The notes under the pieces: generated by a model
Database searches by the model: none
What the model saw: only the letters and a program-made list of their open reading frames with translations
Told to the model about the DNA's origin: nothing
Part shown: positions 1 through 7,170 of the stretch, piece after piece
Numbering within the stretch: position 1 is the stretch's first letter
Layout: each line of letters begins with the position of its first letter
Assembly (NCBI GenBank): GCA_002408385.1
Contig: DHSB01000061.1
Location: 12,517 to 22,780, forward strand
Origin: Myxococcales bacterium UBA5297
GTDB lineage: Bacteria; Myxococcota; Myxococcia; Myxococcales; UBA5297
Direction: 5' to 3'
Length of the DNA stretch: 10,264 nucleotides
Program-made: the position numbers and the translations under genes

Positions 1-25
1 CCAGCGAACGAGGACTCAAGCAGCC

Positions 26-2863
26 GTGACAGAACCCGACAAGATCTCGGTCCGTGGTGCCAGCGAGCACAACCTCAAGAACGTCGACCTCGACATCCCG
101 AAGAAGAGCCTGGTCGTCTTCACCGGCGTCTCGGGCTCGGGCAAGAGCTCGCTCGCCTTCGACACGCTCTACGCCGAGGGCCAGCGCCGCTACGTCGAGA
201 GCCTGTCGGCCTATGCCCGCCAGTTCCTCGGGCAGATGGAGAAGCCTCGCTACGAGACCATCCGCGGGTTGTCGCCCACCATCTCCATCGAGCAGAAGGC
301 CGCCTCAAACAACCCCCGCTCGACGGTCGGCACGGTCACCGAGATCCACGACTACCTGCGCGTGCTCTTCGCCTCCATCGGCATGCAGCACTGCCCGAAC
401 TGCGGGCAGAGGGTCGGCCGCCAGTCCGCTCAGCAGATGGTCGAGGAGATCCTCAAGTTCCCGGAAGGCAAGCGCTTCACCGTCCTCGCCCCGGTCGTCG
501 TCAGCCGCAAGGGCGAGTACAAGGACCTGCTCGACGACCTGCGCAAGCGCGGCATGCCGCGGGTGCGCATCGACGGCAAGCTCTACCGGCTCGACGAGGA
601 CCGGGTCGAGCTCGACAAGAAGCTCAAGCACGACATCCACGTCGTCGTCGAACGGCTGGTGATGCGCCCAGACCTGAAGGCCCGGCTCACCGACTCGGTC
701 GAGACCGCGCTCAAGGAGGGCAAGGGCCTGCTGGTCGTCTCCGACGAGAAGTCCTCGCCGGAGAGCGACCGGGTCTTCAGCGAGCAGAACGCCTGCCCGG
801 CCTGCAACCTGTCGTTCGGCGAGCTCACCCCGCCGCACTTCTCCTTCAACAACCCGCTGGGCATGTGCCCGGACTGCCACGGCCTGGGCACCCGGCTCGA
901 GATGGACCCGGAGCTCATCGTCCCCGACCGCTCCAAGTCGCTCCGCGAGGGCGCGGTGACCCCTTGGGCCAGGGCGATCTCCCACGACTCGAGCTGGACG
1001 GGCGAGCTCATCGACCGCTTCGCCGAGGCCCACGGCATCGACCTCGACACCCCCTGGGACAAGCTGCCCAAGCGCCTCCAGGACCTCGTGCTCTTCGGCA
1101 CGCAGGGCAACGGCAAGCGCTACTACTCGGAGTTCGAGGGCGTCGTGAACCAGCTCATGCGCCGGTTCAAGGCGACCGAGTCCGAGGAGATGCGCCGCTA
1201 CTACATGCGCTTCTTCTCGACCAAGCCCTGCCCGGCCTGTCAGGGCGCGCGCCTGCGGCCCGAGAGCCGCGCGGTCTATCTCCACGGCAAGAACATCGTC
1301 GAGCTCTCGGGGATGACCATCGACGAGGCGCACGAGTTCGTCGGCGCGCTGCCGTTGTCGCAGACCGAGGAGAAGATCGCCCACGAGCTGCTCAAGGAGA
1401 TCCGCAACCGGTTGGGCTTTTTGCGCAACGTGGGCCTGAGCTACCTCGCGCTCGACCGCACGGCGTCGACGCTCTCGGGCGGCGAGAGCCAGCGCATCCG
1501 GCTCGCCTCGCAGATAGGCAGCGAGCTGACCGGGGTCATCTACATCCTCGACGAGCCCTCCATCGGCCTGCACCAGCGCGACAACGGCAAGCTGCTCTCG
1601 ACGCTCAAGCGGCTGCGCGACATCGGCAACTCGGTCATCGTCGTCGAGCACGACGAGGAGACGATGCGCGAGGCCGACTGGCTCGTCGACTTCGGCCCGG
1701 GCGCCGGCGAGCTGGGCGGCCGGGTGGTCTCGCAGGGCACGGTGCGCGAGGTGACGCGCGATCCGAATTCGCTCACCGGCGCCTATCTGTCGGGCCGCGA
1801 GGCGATCCCGGTGCCGGAGGCCCGCCGCAAGCCCGGCGCGGCCAAGCTGGTCATCGAGGGCGCGGCCGAGAACAACCTGAAGGACCTCGACGTCGAGCTG
1901 CCGCTCGGCCTGTTCGTCGCCGTCACCGGCGTCTCGGGCGCGGGCAAGTCCACGCTCGTCAACGACATCCTCTACCCCGCCCTCGCCCGCAGGCTCTACG
2001 ACTCGCGCGAGCCTCCGGGCAAACACCGGGCGATCCGCGGCCTCGAACACCTCGACAAGGTCATCGACATCGACCAGCGGCCCATCGGCCGCACGCCCCG
2101 CTCGAACCCGGCGACCTACACCAAGCTGTTCGACCACATCCGCGAGCTGTTCGCGAACACCCCCGAGGCGCGCGCCTTCGGCTACACCGCCAGCCGCTTC
2201 TCCTTCAACGTGAAGGGCGGCCGCTGCGAGGAGTGCCAAGGCGGCGGGGTGAAGATGGTCGAGATGCACTTCCTGCCGGACGTCTACGTCACCTGCGAGG
2301 CCTGCGGCGGCAAGCGCTTCAACGACGCGACGCTCCGGGTGCGGTTCAAGGGCAAGACCATCGCCGAGGTGCTCGACATGAGCGTGCGCGAGGCGCTCGA
2401 GCACTTCGCGCTCCACAAGGAGATCCACCGCGTCCTGACCACGCTCTCGGACGTCGGGCTCTCGTACATCAAGCTCGGCCAGAGCTCGACGACGCTCTCG
2501 GGGGGCGAGGCGCAGCGCATCAAGCTGTCGCGCGAGCTCGCCCGCGTCGCCACCGGCCGCACGGTCTATCTGCTCGACGAGCCGACGACCGGCCTGCACT
2601 TCGACGACATCAAGAAGCTGCTCACGGTGCTCAACCGGCTGGTGGACGCGGGCAACACCGTCATCGTGATCGAGCACAACCTCGACGTGATCAAGAGCGC
2701 GGACTGGATCGTGGACCTGGGCCCCGAGGGCGGCAACGGCGGCGGGCGCATCGTCGCCTGCGGCACCCCGGAGCAGGTCGCGCAGGTCGAGGAGAGCGCC
2801 ACCGGCGGATACCTCGCGCGCGCCCTGCCGCAGGGGAAGAAGAGCAAGCGGGCGCGTCCGTAG
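26..2863 (+). CDS. uvrA: UvrA, excinuclease ABC subunit A (damage sensor of nucleotide excision repair)
   Basis: UvrA is a DNA-binding ATPase of the ABC superfamily. As a dimer, with UvrB, it finds bulky DNA lesions in the cytoplasm and loads UvrB for UvrC incision. The 945-residue product has the family's usual length and both nucleotide-binding halves are intact. Walker A is GVSGSGKS at residues 34-41 and GVSGAGKS at 635-642. Two signatures are present, LSGGESQRI and LSGGEAQRI, and two Walker B stretches, ILDEPSIGL and LLDEPTTGL. The insertion zinc module is visible as C257/C260 with C281/C284. The C-terminal zinc finger is C734-x2-C737-x19-C757-x2-C760, with the typical glycine-rich loop. 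The tail is basic (KKSKRARP). Translation starts at GTG 26, the first in-frame start in the window, with a GAGGA sequence at 10-14. The promoter is outside the window. The next coding signal abuts the stop in the same frame. Identification is very secure. Confidence 0.98.
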   Translation: MTEPDKISVRGASEHNLKNVDLDIPKKSLVVFTGVSGSGKSSLAFDTLYAEGQRRYVESLSAYARQFLGQMEKPRYETIRGLSPTISIEQKAASNNPRSTVGTVTEIHDYLRVLFASIGMQHCPNCGQRVGRQSAQQMVEEILKFPEGKRFTVLAPVVVSRKGEYKDLLDDLRKRGMPRVRIDGKLYRLDEDRVELDKKLKHDIHVVVERLVMRPDLKARLTDSVETALKEGKGLLVVSDEKSSPESDRVFSEQNACPACNLSFGELTPPHFSFNNPLGMCPDCHGLGTRLEMDPELIVPDRSKSLREGAVTPWARAISHDSSWTGELIDRFAEAHGIDLDTPWDKLPKRLQDLVLFGTQGNGKRYYSEFEGVVNQLMRRFKATESEEMRRYYMRFFSTKPCPACQGARLRPESRAVYLHGKNIVELSGMTIDEAHEFVGALPLSQTEEKIAHELLKEIRNRLGFLRNVGLSYLALDRTASTLSGGESQRIRLASQIGSELTGVIYILDEPSIGLHQRDNGKLLSTLKRLRDIGNSVIVVEHDEETMREADWLVDFGPGAGELGGRVVSQGTVREVTRDPNSLTGAYLSGREAIPVPEARRKPGAAKLVIEGAAENNLKDLDVELPLGLFVAVTGVSGAGKSTLVNDILYPALARRLYDSREPPGKHRAIRGLEHLDKVIDIDQRPIGRTPRSNPATYTKLFDHIRELFANTPEARAFGYTASRFSFNVKGGRCEECQGGGVKMVEMHFLPDVYVTCEACGGKRFNDATLRVRFKGKTIAEVLDMSVREALEHFALHKEIHRVLTTLSDVGLSYIKLGQSSTTLSGGEAQRIKLSRELARVATGRTVYLLDEPTTGLHFDDIKKLLTVLNRLVDAGNTVIVIEHNLDVIKSADWIVDLGPEGGNGGGRIVACGTPEQVAQVEESATGGYLARALPQGKKSKRARP

Positions 2864-2995
2864 ACAGTCGTCGGCGCGCTCTTCGGCCTCGGGCTCGGCG
2901 CACGGCTGTTCTTCTCGCCCGAGTCGGTCCCTTCGATCTGCCCCGAGCGCCCGAGGTGCGAGGCCGCGCACGCGTCGGTCTCGACCCGACGCGCC
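2864..2995 (+). other. Coding-like 5' extension of the next gene, lacking a start codon
   Basis: The frame of the 2996 gene stays open back to the uvrA TAG at 2861-2863. Read in that frame, this stretch has G or C at the third position of nearly every codon. It encodes a hydrophobic segment (VVGALFGLGLGARLFF) followed by a Cys-containing region, which looks like an N-terminal membrane anchor. It contains no ATG, GTG or TTG in frame. The only near candidates are CTG 2906, which lies inside the hydrophobic segment, and ATC 2936. If the A at 2862 were absent, uvrA would end in TGA. A GTG at 2860 would then open this frame with a classic 4-base GTGA overlap. This suggests a one-base insertion or a sequence error, but that is inference. 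Confidence 0.5.
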
Positions 2996-3556
2996 GTGCC
3001 GTCGGACGCCGTCGGCGGCGAGCGGACCCAGGCCTCGACCGCGACGGCCGCAGCGCCCTCGGGCGCCGCGAGCGCCGACGAGGATCGCCGGGAGATGGAG
3101 CGCCTTCGCGAGCGCCTCGCCCAGCTCGAGGAGAGGGTGAGGGCCGAGACCCGGCAGCGGCGCGAAGCGGTCGGCGAGCCGGTCACGCCCCCGGAGAACC
3201 TCGACCGGCGCTTCGGACAGGAGGCGGTCGTCGCCGCGGTCAACTCGGCGCTTCGCGACATCGGCCTGCGAGGCGAGGTGACGGCGGCCGACTGCGCGGA
3301 GTATCCCTGCCTCGTCATCGGCGAGGCCGCCGAGCCCTTCGACCGCGACCGCTCGCAGGCGCTGCGGGCCTCGGACGCGTTTCGGCCCTACGGCGAGGAC
3401 CGGACCCTGGGCTTCGGCATCTCGGTCGGCGAGGGGCGCAAGCACGTGTTCGGCCTGGCGGTCTTCGCCCGCGTCCACGGCGAAGCTGAAGAGGCGCGGA
3501 TCCGCAAGCGCGTCGACTACCGCTTCTGGCAGCTCCAGGCGGACGAGCTGAAGTAG
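2996..3556 (+). CDS. Hypothetical coiled-coil protein, probably membrane-anchored if extended upstream
   Basis: I do not recognise this 186-residue product. After a low-complexity Ala/Ser/Thr stretch (about residues 13-27) comes a charged heptad-like helix rich in Glu, Arg and Leu (about 28-60), a likely coiled coil. A globular C-terminal domain follows from about residue 65, with a DCAEYPCL motif at 99-106 whose C100 and C105 could form a disulfide. Short Cys pairs of this kind occur, from memory, in anchored extracytoplasmic proteins of Myxococcota. GTG 2996 is the first conventional start in frame but has no convincing ribosome site. The coding signal continues upstream to 2864 and would add a membrane helix, so the true protein is probably about 230 residues. 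It lies immediately downstream of uvrA and may share its transcript. A role in DNA repair is not implied. Confidence 0.7.
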   Translation: MPSDAVGGERTQASTATAAAPSGAASADEDRREMERLRERLAQLEERVRAETRQRREAVGEPVTPPENLDRRFGQEAVVAAVNSALRDIGLRGEVTAADCAEYPCLVIGEAAEPFDRDRSQALRASDAFRPYGEDRTLGFGISVGEGRKHVFGLAVFARVHGEAEEARIRKRVDYRFWQLQADELK

Positions 3557-3591
3557 GCCGAACCGGACCGGTGTTCCGCGGGCGTTCGGCC
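3556..3591 (+). terminator. Stem-loop at the end of the uvrA-hypothetical gene unit
   Basis: GGCCGAAC (3556-3563) pairs with GTTCGGCC (3584-3591). The stem can continue with CGGA (3564-3567) and TCCG (3575-3578), leaving a 5-base bulge. It starts on the last base of the stop codon, where a terminator or 3'-end stabilising hairpin is expected. No T-tract follows, so intrinsic termination is uncertain. Confidence 0.35.
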
Positions 3592-3632
3592 CCTCGACGA
3601 GAAGCGCCGAGCCTGGGCCGTGGAGCGGCTGT

Positions 3633-3667
3633 CGGAAGGCCGCAGGCCGCGCCTCGGAGGCTTTCCG
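3633..3667. repeat. Nested inverted repeat in the 3557-3834 gap
   Basis: CGGAAGGCC (3633-3641) pairs with GGCTTTCCG (3659-3667) with one G-T wobble. A smaller hairpin, AGGC/GCCT (3644-3654), is nested inside it. There is no T-run. The rest of the 278-base gap between 3556 and 3835 shows no gene I can support. It may be a second terminator-like hairpin or an unrecognised structured element. Confidence 0.25.
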
Positions 3668-3794
3668 CGCTGGGAGTCGAGCGGCCGCCAGGCGTCGAGG
3701 ACGGGCGCTCGCGGCGGCGTCGCCCGCGGTTGGCTCGGGGTGCCGAGAGCCTTTGCTCGCCCGCTTTGCTGCCAGGGCTCCAGGCAGGCAACCG

Positions 3795-3803
3795 TGCTAC
3801 TCT
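3795..3803 (+). promoter_or_regulatory. Possible extended -10 promoter for the 95-residue gene
   Basis: TGC followed by TACTCT (3798-3803) fits an extended -10 element (TGnTAnnnT) about 32 bases before ATG 3835. No good -35 is seen 16-18 bases upstream. The nearest T-rich pieces are two CTTTGCT copies at 3751-3757 and 3764-3770, and the nearer one ends too far upstream. The assignment is weak. Confidence 0.25.
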
Positions 3804-3834
3804 GAACACTCCCACTTCACCCGCGAGGCTCGGC

Positions 3835-4122
3835 ATGGCCAAGACGGCGCAGTTCACGACGACCGAAGCTGGCGAGGCCTACTTCAAGCGCCTGATGGAG
3901 CTCGGAGTCTTCGAAGGGGTCCCGAAGACCATGGCCCTGAGCGCCGAGTGCCGCCCGCTGATCGAGGCGCTCCACCACGTCCTCGCCGGGGGCAAGGTCT
4001 CCGTCACGGTCGAGTCCGAGGGGGCCGTCTCGGTGTTCGAGGACCTGCAGGACAAGCTCGCCAAGAGCGTCGAAGAGGCCAACTCGCTCAACGCCGCCGG
4101 AACCCTGGTGGCCAGCCCCTAG
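3835..4122 (+). CDS. Hypothetical 95-residue protein
   Basis: I do not recognise this gene. The start is ATG 3835, supported by GAGG at 3825-3828 with six bases of spacing. The same frame is open further upstream but has no comparable ribosome site there. The product is soluble-looking, with no signal peptide or membrane helix. It begins with a Thr-rich stretch (FTTTEAGEAYF), has a single Cys (AECRPL, about residues 38-43) and no Trp, and ends with a short polar tail. Alternating helix (ECRPLIEALHHVL) and strand (KVSVTVES) propensities suggest a small alpha/beta fold. It lies upstream of the histidine kinase gene on the same strand, separated by 133 bases and two hairpins, so a shared transcript is possible but unproven. 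It does not look like a ComX-type pheromone precursor, because it lacks a C-terminal Trp or CaaX-like end. Confidence 0.75.
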   Translation: MAKTAQFTTTEAGEAYFKRLMELGVFEGVPKTMALSAECRPLIEALHHVLAGGKVSVTVESEGAVSVFEDLQDKLAKSVEEANSLNAAGTLVASP

Positions 4123-4142
4123 TCTTCGCCGGGGGCGGCAGT

Positions 4143-4187
4143 CGCCCACGGGTAAGAGTTCCCCGGTGGGCGCGCCAAGGGCGCGCC
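4143..4187 (+). terminator. Tandem GC-rich hairpins between the 95-residue gene and the kinase gene
   Basis: CGCCCACGGG (4143-4152) pairs with CCC and GTGGGCG (within 4161-4172) around the loop TAAGAGTT, with a small bulge. It overlaps a second element, GGCGCGCC at 4169-4176 and again at 4180-4187. Because this 8-mer is its own reverse complement, the two copies can form a hairpin around a 3-base loop. There is no T-tract. The pair may terminate or attenuate transcription before the kinase gene, or protect the 3' end of the upstream message. Confidence 0.35.
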
Positions 4188-4255
4188 GCACGAGTCGCGC
4201 GTCGCTGAAGGCTCGTGCCGCCTGCGTGTCGGCGACCCCGGGCCGCGAGGAAGCC

Positions 4256-5584
4256 ATGGTGCGCCGTTTCAGACAGTGGGCCGAGAGCATCCTGCCCAAC
4301 TTCCAAGCCGCCTCCACCCTCGGGTCCTGGGCCGCAACCGCCGCTATCGCCGGGTTGATGGTCTTCGCCGCGACCCGGTTTTTCACCGACGACTACTTTC
4401 AGCTCCGTCCTGCCTGGGCGCTGGTCGCCTTCGCGATCGCCGCGGTGCTCGATCTCATCGCCGGGCGCGTCCCCAAGCGCGGCAACGGCGTGCTCGCCTT
4501 CGGCGCCATCAACGTCATCGGCAGCTTTTTTCTTCAGCTCTTCTCCGGGCTGCTGATGGTGAGCTCGAATCCCTGGGGCGCGGCGGTCTTCTCCCCGATG
4601 CTCCTGCTGACCGCGCTCTACCACGGCCACCTTCACCGCGCGACGCCCCGGCACCCCTACCAGTCACTCGCGTCGCTGGTGGCGGTGGTCGCGACCGCCT
4701 CGCTGTGCCCCACCGGCCAGCACCTGGCCATCGTCGCCGTCTCTGGCCCGGTGGCGGTCTTCGGCTCGCTGGTCTTCGGGGTCATCTCCGTGCGCGGCGA
4801 CCGGATGCGCTCGGAATCGGAGCGGCTGCGGGCCGCGATCTCCGCGCAGATGATCCGCGAGCAGTCCACCCGCGTCGACCGGCTCGCGAACACGCTCGAG
4901 CAGCTCTCGATGTGGAACCACGACATGCGCAACGCGCTCACGGTGGTCGCCGGTCACTCGAAGCTGCTCGCGAGCATCGACCCCGACGAATACGCCAACC
5001 CCGAATCCGCTGAAGACGCCCGCAACAGCGTGGATCTCATCCGCAGCAACCTGCGGCTCGTGACCGAGGGCCTGGATCGGATGCGCGAGATCGCCAAGCA
5101 GCACAACGCCGAGCTCACCAGCGCAGAGCTCGTCGAGGTCCTGCCCATCGCGCGGGCCGTCGCGCAGGCCGCGCTCGTGCGGTTCCCCGACGCGGACATC
5201 AAAGTCATCACGCGCTCCTCGGCCTCCGCTGTGCGGGTTCGCGTCAACGGCGGCGGCGTGACGCTGCACCGCGCGCTCGAGAACCTGGTCGTCAACGCCT
5301 GCGAGGGCGACGGCAGCCGCGGCGCGCGTTGCGTCGAGGTCTGCGTCGAGCCGACCGGCGACAACGTCGTGGTCGAAGTGATCGACGACGGCCCCGGCTT
5401 CACGCGCGAACAGCTCGCGCAGGGCGTCATCGGCTTCCAGACCTCGAAGAGCCACGGGACCGGTCTCGGCCTCTACACGGTCGAGCGCCTGGTCGCCGCA
5501 AGCGGCGGCTCGCTGGCGCGCGACAATCGGGACGCCGGCGGCGCCTGCGTCGCCCTGCGCCTGCCAGCCGGTGAGGCTGCATGA
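4256..5584 (+). CDS. Membrane sensor histidine kinase with six predicted transmembrane helices
   Basis: This is a 442-residue two-component sensor kinase. It would autophosphorylate on His and pass phosphate to a response regulator that is not in this window. Hydrophobic segments lie at about residues 23-40, 53-69, 79-103, 107-122, 137-151 and 157-178, with very short loops between them, so the sensor is the membrane bundle itself and not a periplasmic domain. A charged helix leads into the dimerisation domain with the H-box NHDMRNALT; His222 is the likely phosphosite. The ATPase domain has the N-box ENLVVNAC (342-349), the G1 box DDGPGF (377-382), an F-box-like GFQTSK and the G2 box GTGLGL (401-406). 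All are intact. ATG 4256 is chosen for the AGGAA at 4248-4252. GTG 4166 would add 30 Arg/Ala-rich residues and lies in a hairpin. The stop overlaps the next start (ATGA, 5581-5584), implying coupled translation. Ligand unknown. Confidence 0.93.
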   Translation: MVRRFRQWAESILPNFQAASTLGSWAATAAIAGLMVFAATRFFTDDYFQLRPAWALVAFAIAAVLDLIAGRVPKRGNGVLAFGAINVIGSFFLQLFSGLLMVSSNPWGAAVFSPMLLLTALYHGHLHRATPRHPYQSLASLVAVVATASLCPTGQHLAIVAVSGPVAVFGSLVFGVISVRGDRMRSESERLRAAISAQMIREQSTRVDRLANTLEQLSMWNHDMRNALTVVAGHSKLLASIDPDEYANPESAEDARNSVDLIRSNLRLVTEGLDRMREIAKQHNAELTSAELVEVLPIARAVAQAALVRFPDADIKVITRSSASAVRVRVNGGGVTLHRALENLVVNACEGDGSRGARCVEVCVEPTGDNVVVEVIDDGPGFTREQLAQGVIGFQTSKSHGTGLGLYTVERLVAASGGSLARDNRDAGGACVALRLPAGEAA

Positions 5585-7152
5585 GCGGCGGGGGCGTCTT
5601 TCGCCGCGCGCTCTGCCTGGTGCGCGAGAAAGACCTGCCCCTTGAGGCCGAGCGCGATCTCGTGGCCGCGCTCGAGGCTGCGCGCTCGGGCCCGCTCGAT
5701 TTCTGCTACCGGGCCGGCGTCGATGCCGGGCTCGAACGCGACGCGCTCCTGCTGCGCTCGGCTGCCATCCTCTTCAACTTCGCCTCGGCCAACCTCGCCG
5801 ACGACCTCGCCGACGGAGACTGCGACTACCTCGCTCCGCGGGCCGCGCCGGGGGTCCAGTACGTCCTCCACTGCCTCTTCTTCGAGACGCTCGCGCGCAC
5901 GGGCTCTACTCCGGAGCAGTTGGCGTCGCTCTCCGCTCAGCTCGCCGCGGCCGCGGCGCCGCACAGCATCGAGGTGCGGACCACGGCCTGGAGCCTCGCC
6001 ACGGCGAAGCAGATAGCCTTGGGCCTCGCGGGCGAGCAGTACTCGGTCTACCTGCAGATCCTCTGGGCCGGCACCCGGCTCGAGCCCCGCGCCGCGGAAA
6101 TCGGCCGGGCTCTCGGCCTGTCGGCGCACGTCGCCATCGACCTCGCCACCGGTGACCGTCGAGCCTCCAGCCTGCCGGCCGGCGAGCGGCGCGCCCTCGC
6201 CGAGTGGGCGTTGAGGGCGGCCGAACGGCTGGGGCGCGAGCGCCTGCCCTGCCTCGCGGCGGTGCTCGGCGGGGTCGTTCACACGCTGCGCGAGGCGGCC
6301 GAATCGGCGCGACCCTTCGAGCCGGCACAGGTCGTCGCGTACTACGCCGCCAGGACCCCCTCGATCCTGCGCAAGTTCGGGCCGGGGCCGCGGGTGCACT
6401 ATCACACCGGCCTCTGGTCCGGACCCGTCTCACCGGACTGGACGACCGACGGGCTGCGACGGCACCTGGTCGCAGCCCAGGAGCGCCTGCTCGAGCACGT
6501 CGCCGAGCGCTGGCAGGCCTCCGCGGCTCTGCGCGGCGCGGTGCTCGACGCGGGGTGCGGTCTCGGCGGCGGCGCGATCTTCTGGGCCCAGCGATTCGGC
6601 GCGCGGGTCACGGCGGTGACCAACGTCCCCGAGCACCTCGAGCTCCTCCGCACCTTCGCCGCCCAGGCCGGCGTCGCCGAGCGAATCGAGCCGCTGCTCT
6701 GCGACGCCGAGCGGGTGCCGGGAGCCGCGCGCTTCGACGCCGCGGTCGCCATCGAAGCGAGCTGCTACTTCGCTCGCCAGGCTTGGTTCGAGCGCCTCTC
6801 GCACCTCTTGCGGCCGCAGGGACGCATCTTCGTCGTCGACTGCTTCCTCGGCCGCCCGGAGGCCGCCGGCTTCTTCGACGGTCATTGGCGCACCCGCATC
6901 GGCACGCTCGAGGAGTACGAGGCGGCGGCCGCCAGCGCGGGCTTTCGGACCGAGTCCATCGAGGAGCTCAACGAGCTCAGCTCGGGCTTCTGGGAGCTCA
7001 CCCTCGCCTGGACGCGAAAGGTGGCGCAGGAGCGCGGTGCTCCCGAGCCTGACCCCGCGCTCGAGCGCTCACTCCGGGCGCACGAGCTGCTGCACCGCGC
7101 CTATCTCGACCGCGGGGTGCGGCATCTCCAGCTCGTCTTCGGCCGCCGGTAA
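5581..7152 (+). CDS. Fusion of an isoprenyl-diphosphate-synthase-like domain and a SAM methyltransferase
   Basis: This is a 523-residue two-domain protein. Residues 1 to about 235 look like an all-helical trans-isoprenyl diphosphate synthase fold. A first aspartate-rich motif, DDLAD, lies at 74-78 (then GD at 79-80). A second-motif counterpart at 181-192 (SAHVAIDLATGD) keeps only one Asp of the usual DDxxD, and the usual KT pair between them is not evident. Residues from about 250 form a class I SAM-dependent methyltransferase: a substrate-side segment HYHTGLW (273-279), motif I VLDAGCGLGGG (321-331), and an acidic post-II motif AIEASCYF with E392. The end pattern (FWELTLAW, then a YLDRG and LVFGR close) resembles, from memory, geranyl/farnesyl diphosphate C-methyltransferases, whose conserved NES-type Glu would align with E392. 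The likely role is making or binding a prenyl group and methylating it; substrate unknown. Translation is coupled to the kinase through ATGA, with GAGG at 5573-5576. An alternative is a degenerate, non-catalytic N-domain. Confidence 0.85.
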   Translation: MSGGGVFRRALCLVREKDLPLEAERDLVAALEAARSGPLDFCYRAGVDAGLERDALLLRSAAILFNFASANLADDLADGDCDYLAPRAAPGVQYVLHCLFFETLARTGSTPEQLASLSAQLAAAAAPHSIEVRTTAWSLATAKQIALGLAGEQYSVYLQILWAGTRLEPRAAEIGRALGLSAHVAIDLATGDRRASSLPAGERRALAEWALRAAERLGRERLPCLAAVLGGVVHTLREAAESARPFEPAQVVAYYAARTPSILRKFGPGPRVHYHTGLWSGPVSPDWTTDGLRRHLVAAQERLLEHVAERWQASAALRGAVLDAGCGLGGGAIFWAQRFGARVTAVTNVPEHLELLRTFAAQAGVAERIEPLLCDAERVPGAARFDAAVAIEASCYFARQAWFERLSHLLRPQGRIFVVDCFLGRPEAAGFFDGHWRTRIGTLEEYEAAAASAGFRTESIEELNELSSGFWELTLAWTRKVAQERGAPEPDPALERSLRAHELLHRAYLDRGVRHLQLVFGRR

Positions 7153-7170
7153 GGGCTCCGTCCCGTTCAC

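Noticed and set aside
305..3478. Very long minus-strand open frame opposite uvrA and the next gene
   Set aside because: It is the antisense shadow of high-GC codons: Arg/Ala/Leu/Asp-rich, no recognisable domain, while the + strand frame encodes a complete UvrA.
865..3489. Long + strand open frame overlapping uvrA in another frame
   Set aside because: Low-complexity Arg/Pro/Gly/Ala composition typical of an out-of-frame reading; it crosses the uvrA end without any motif.
3835..4122. 95-residue protein as a ComX-like pheromone precursor
   Set aside because: Too long, no Trp, no CaaX-type or Cys-terminal end, and not between the kinase and synthase genes.
4166..4255. Longer kinase N-terminus from GTG 4166
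   Set aside because: The start lies within a stable hairpin and has no ribosome site, whereas ATG 4256 has AGGAA just upstream. Third-position GC is high here, so a longer form is not fully excluded.
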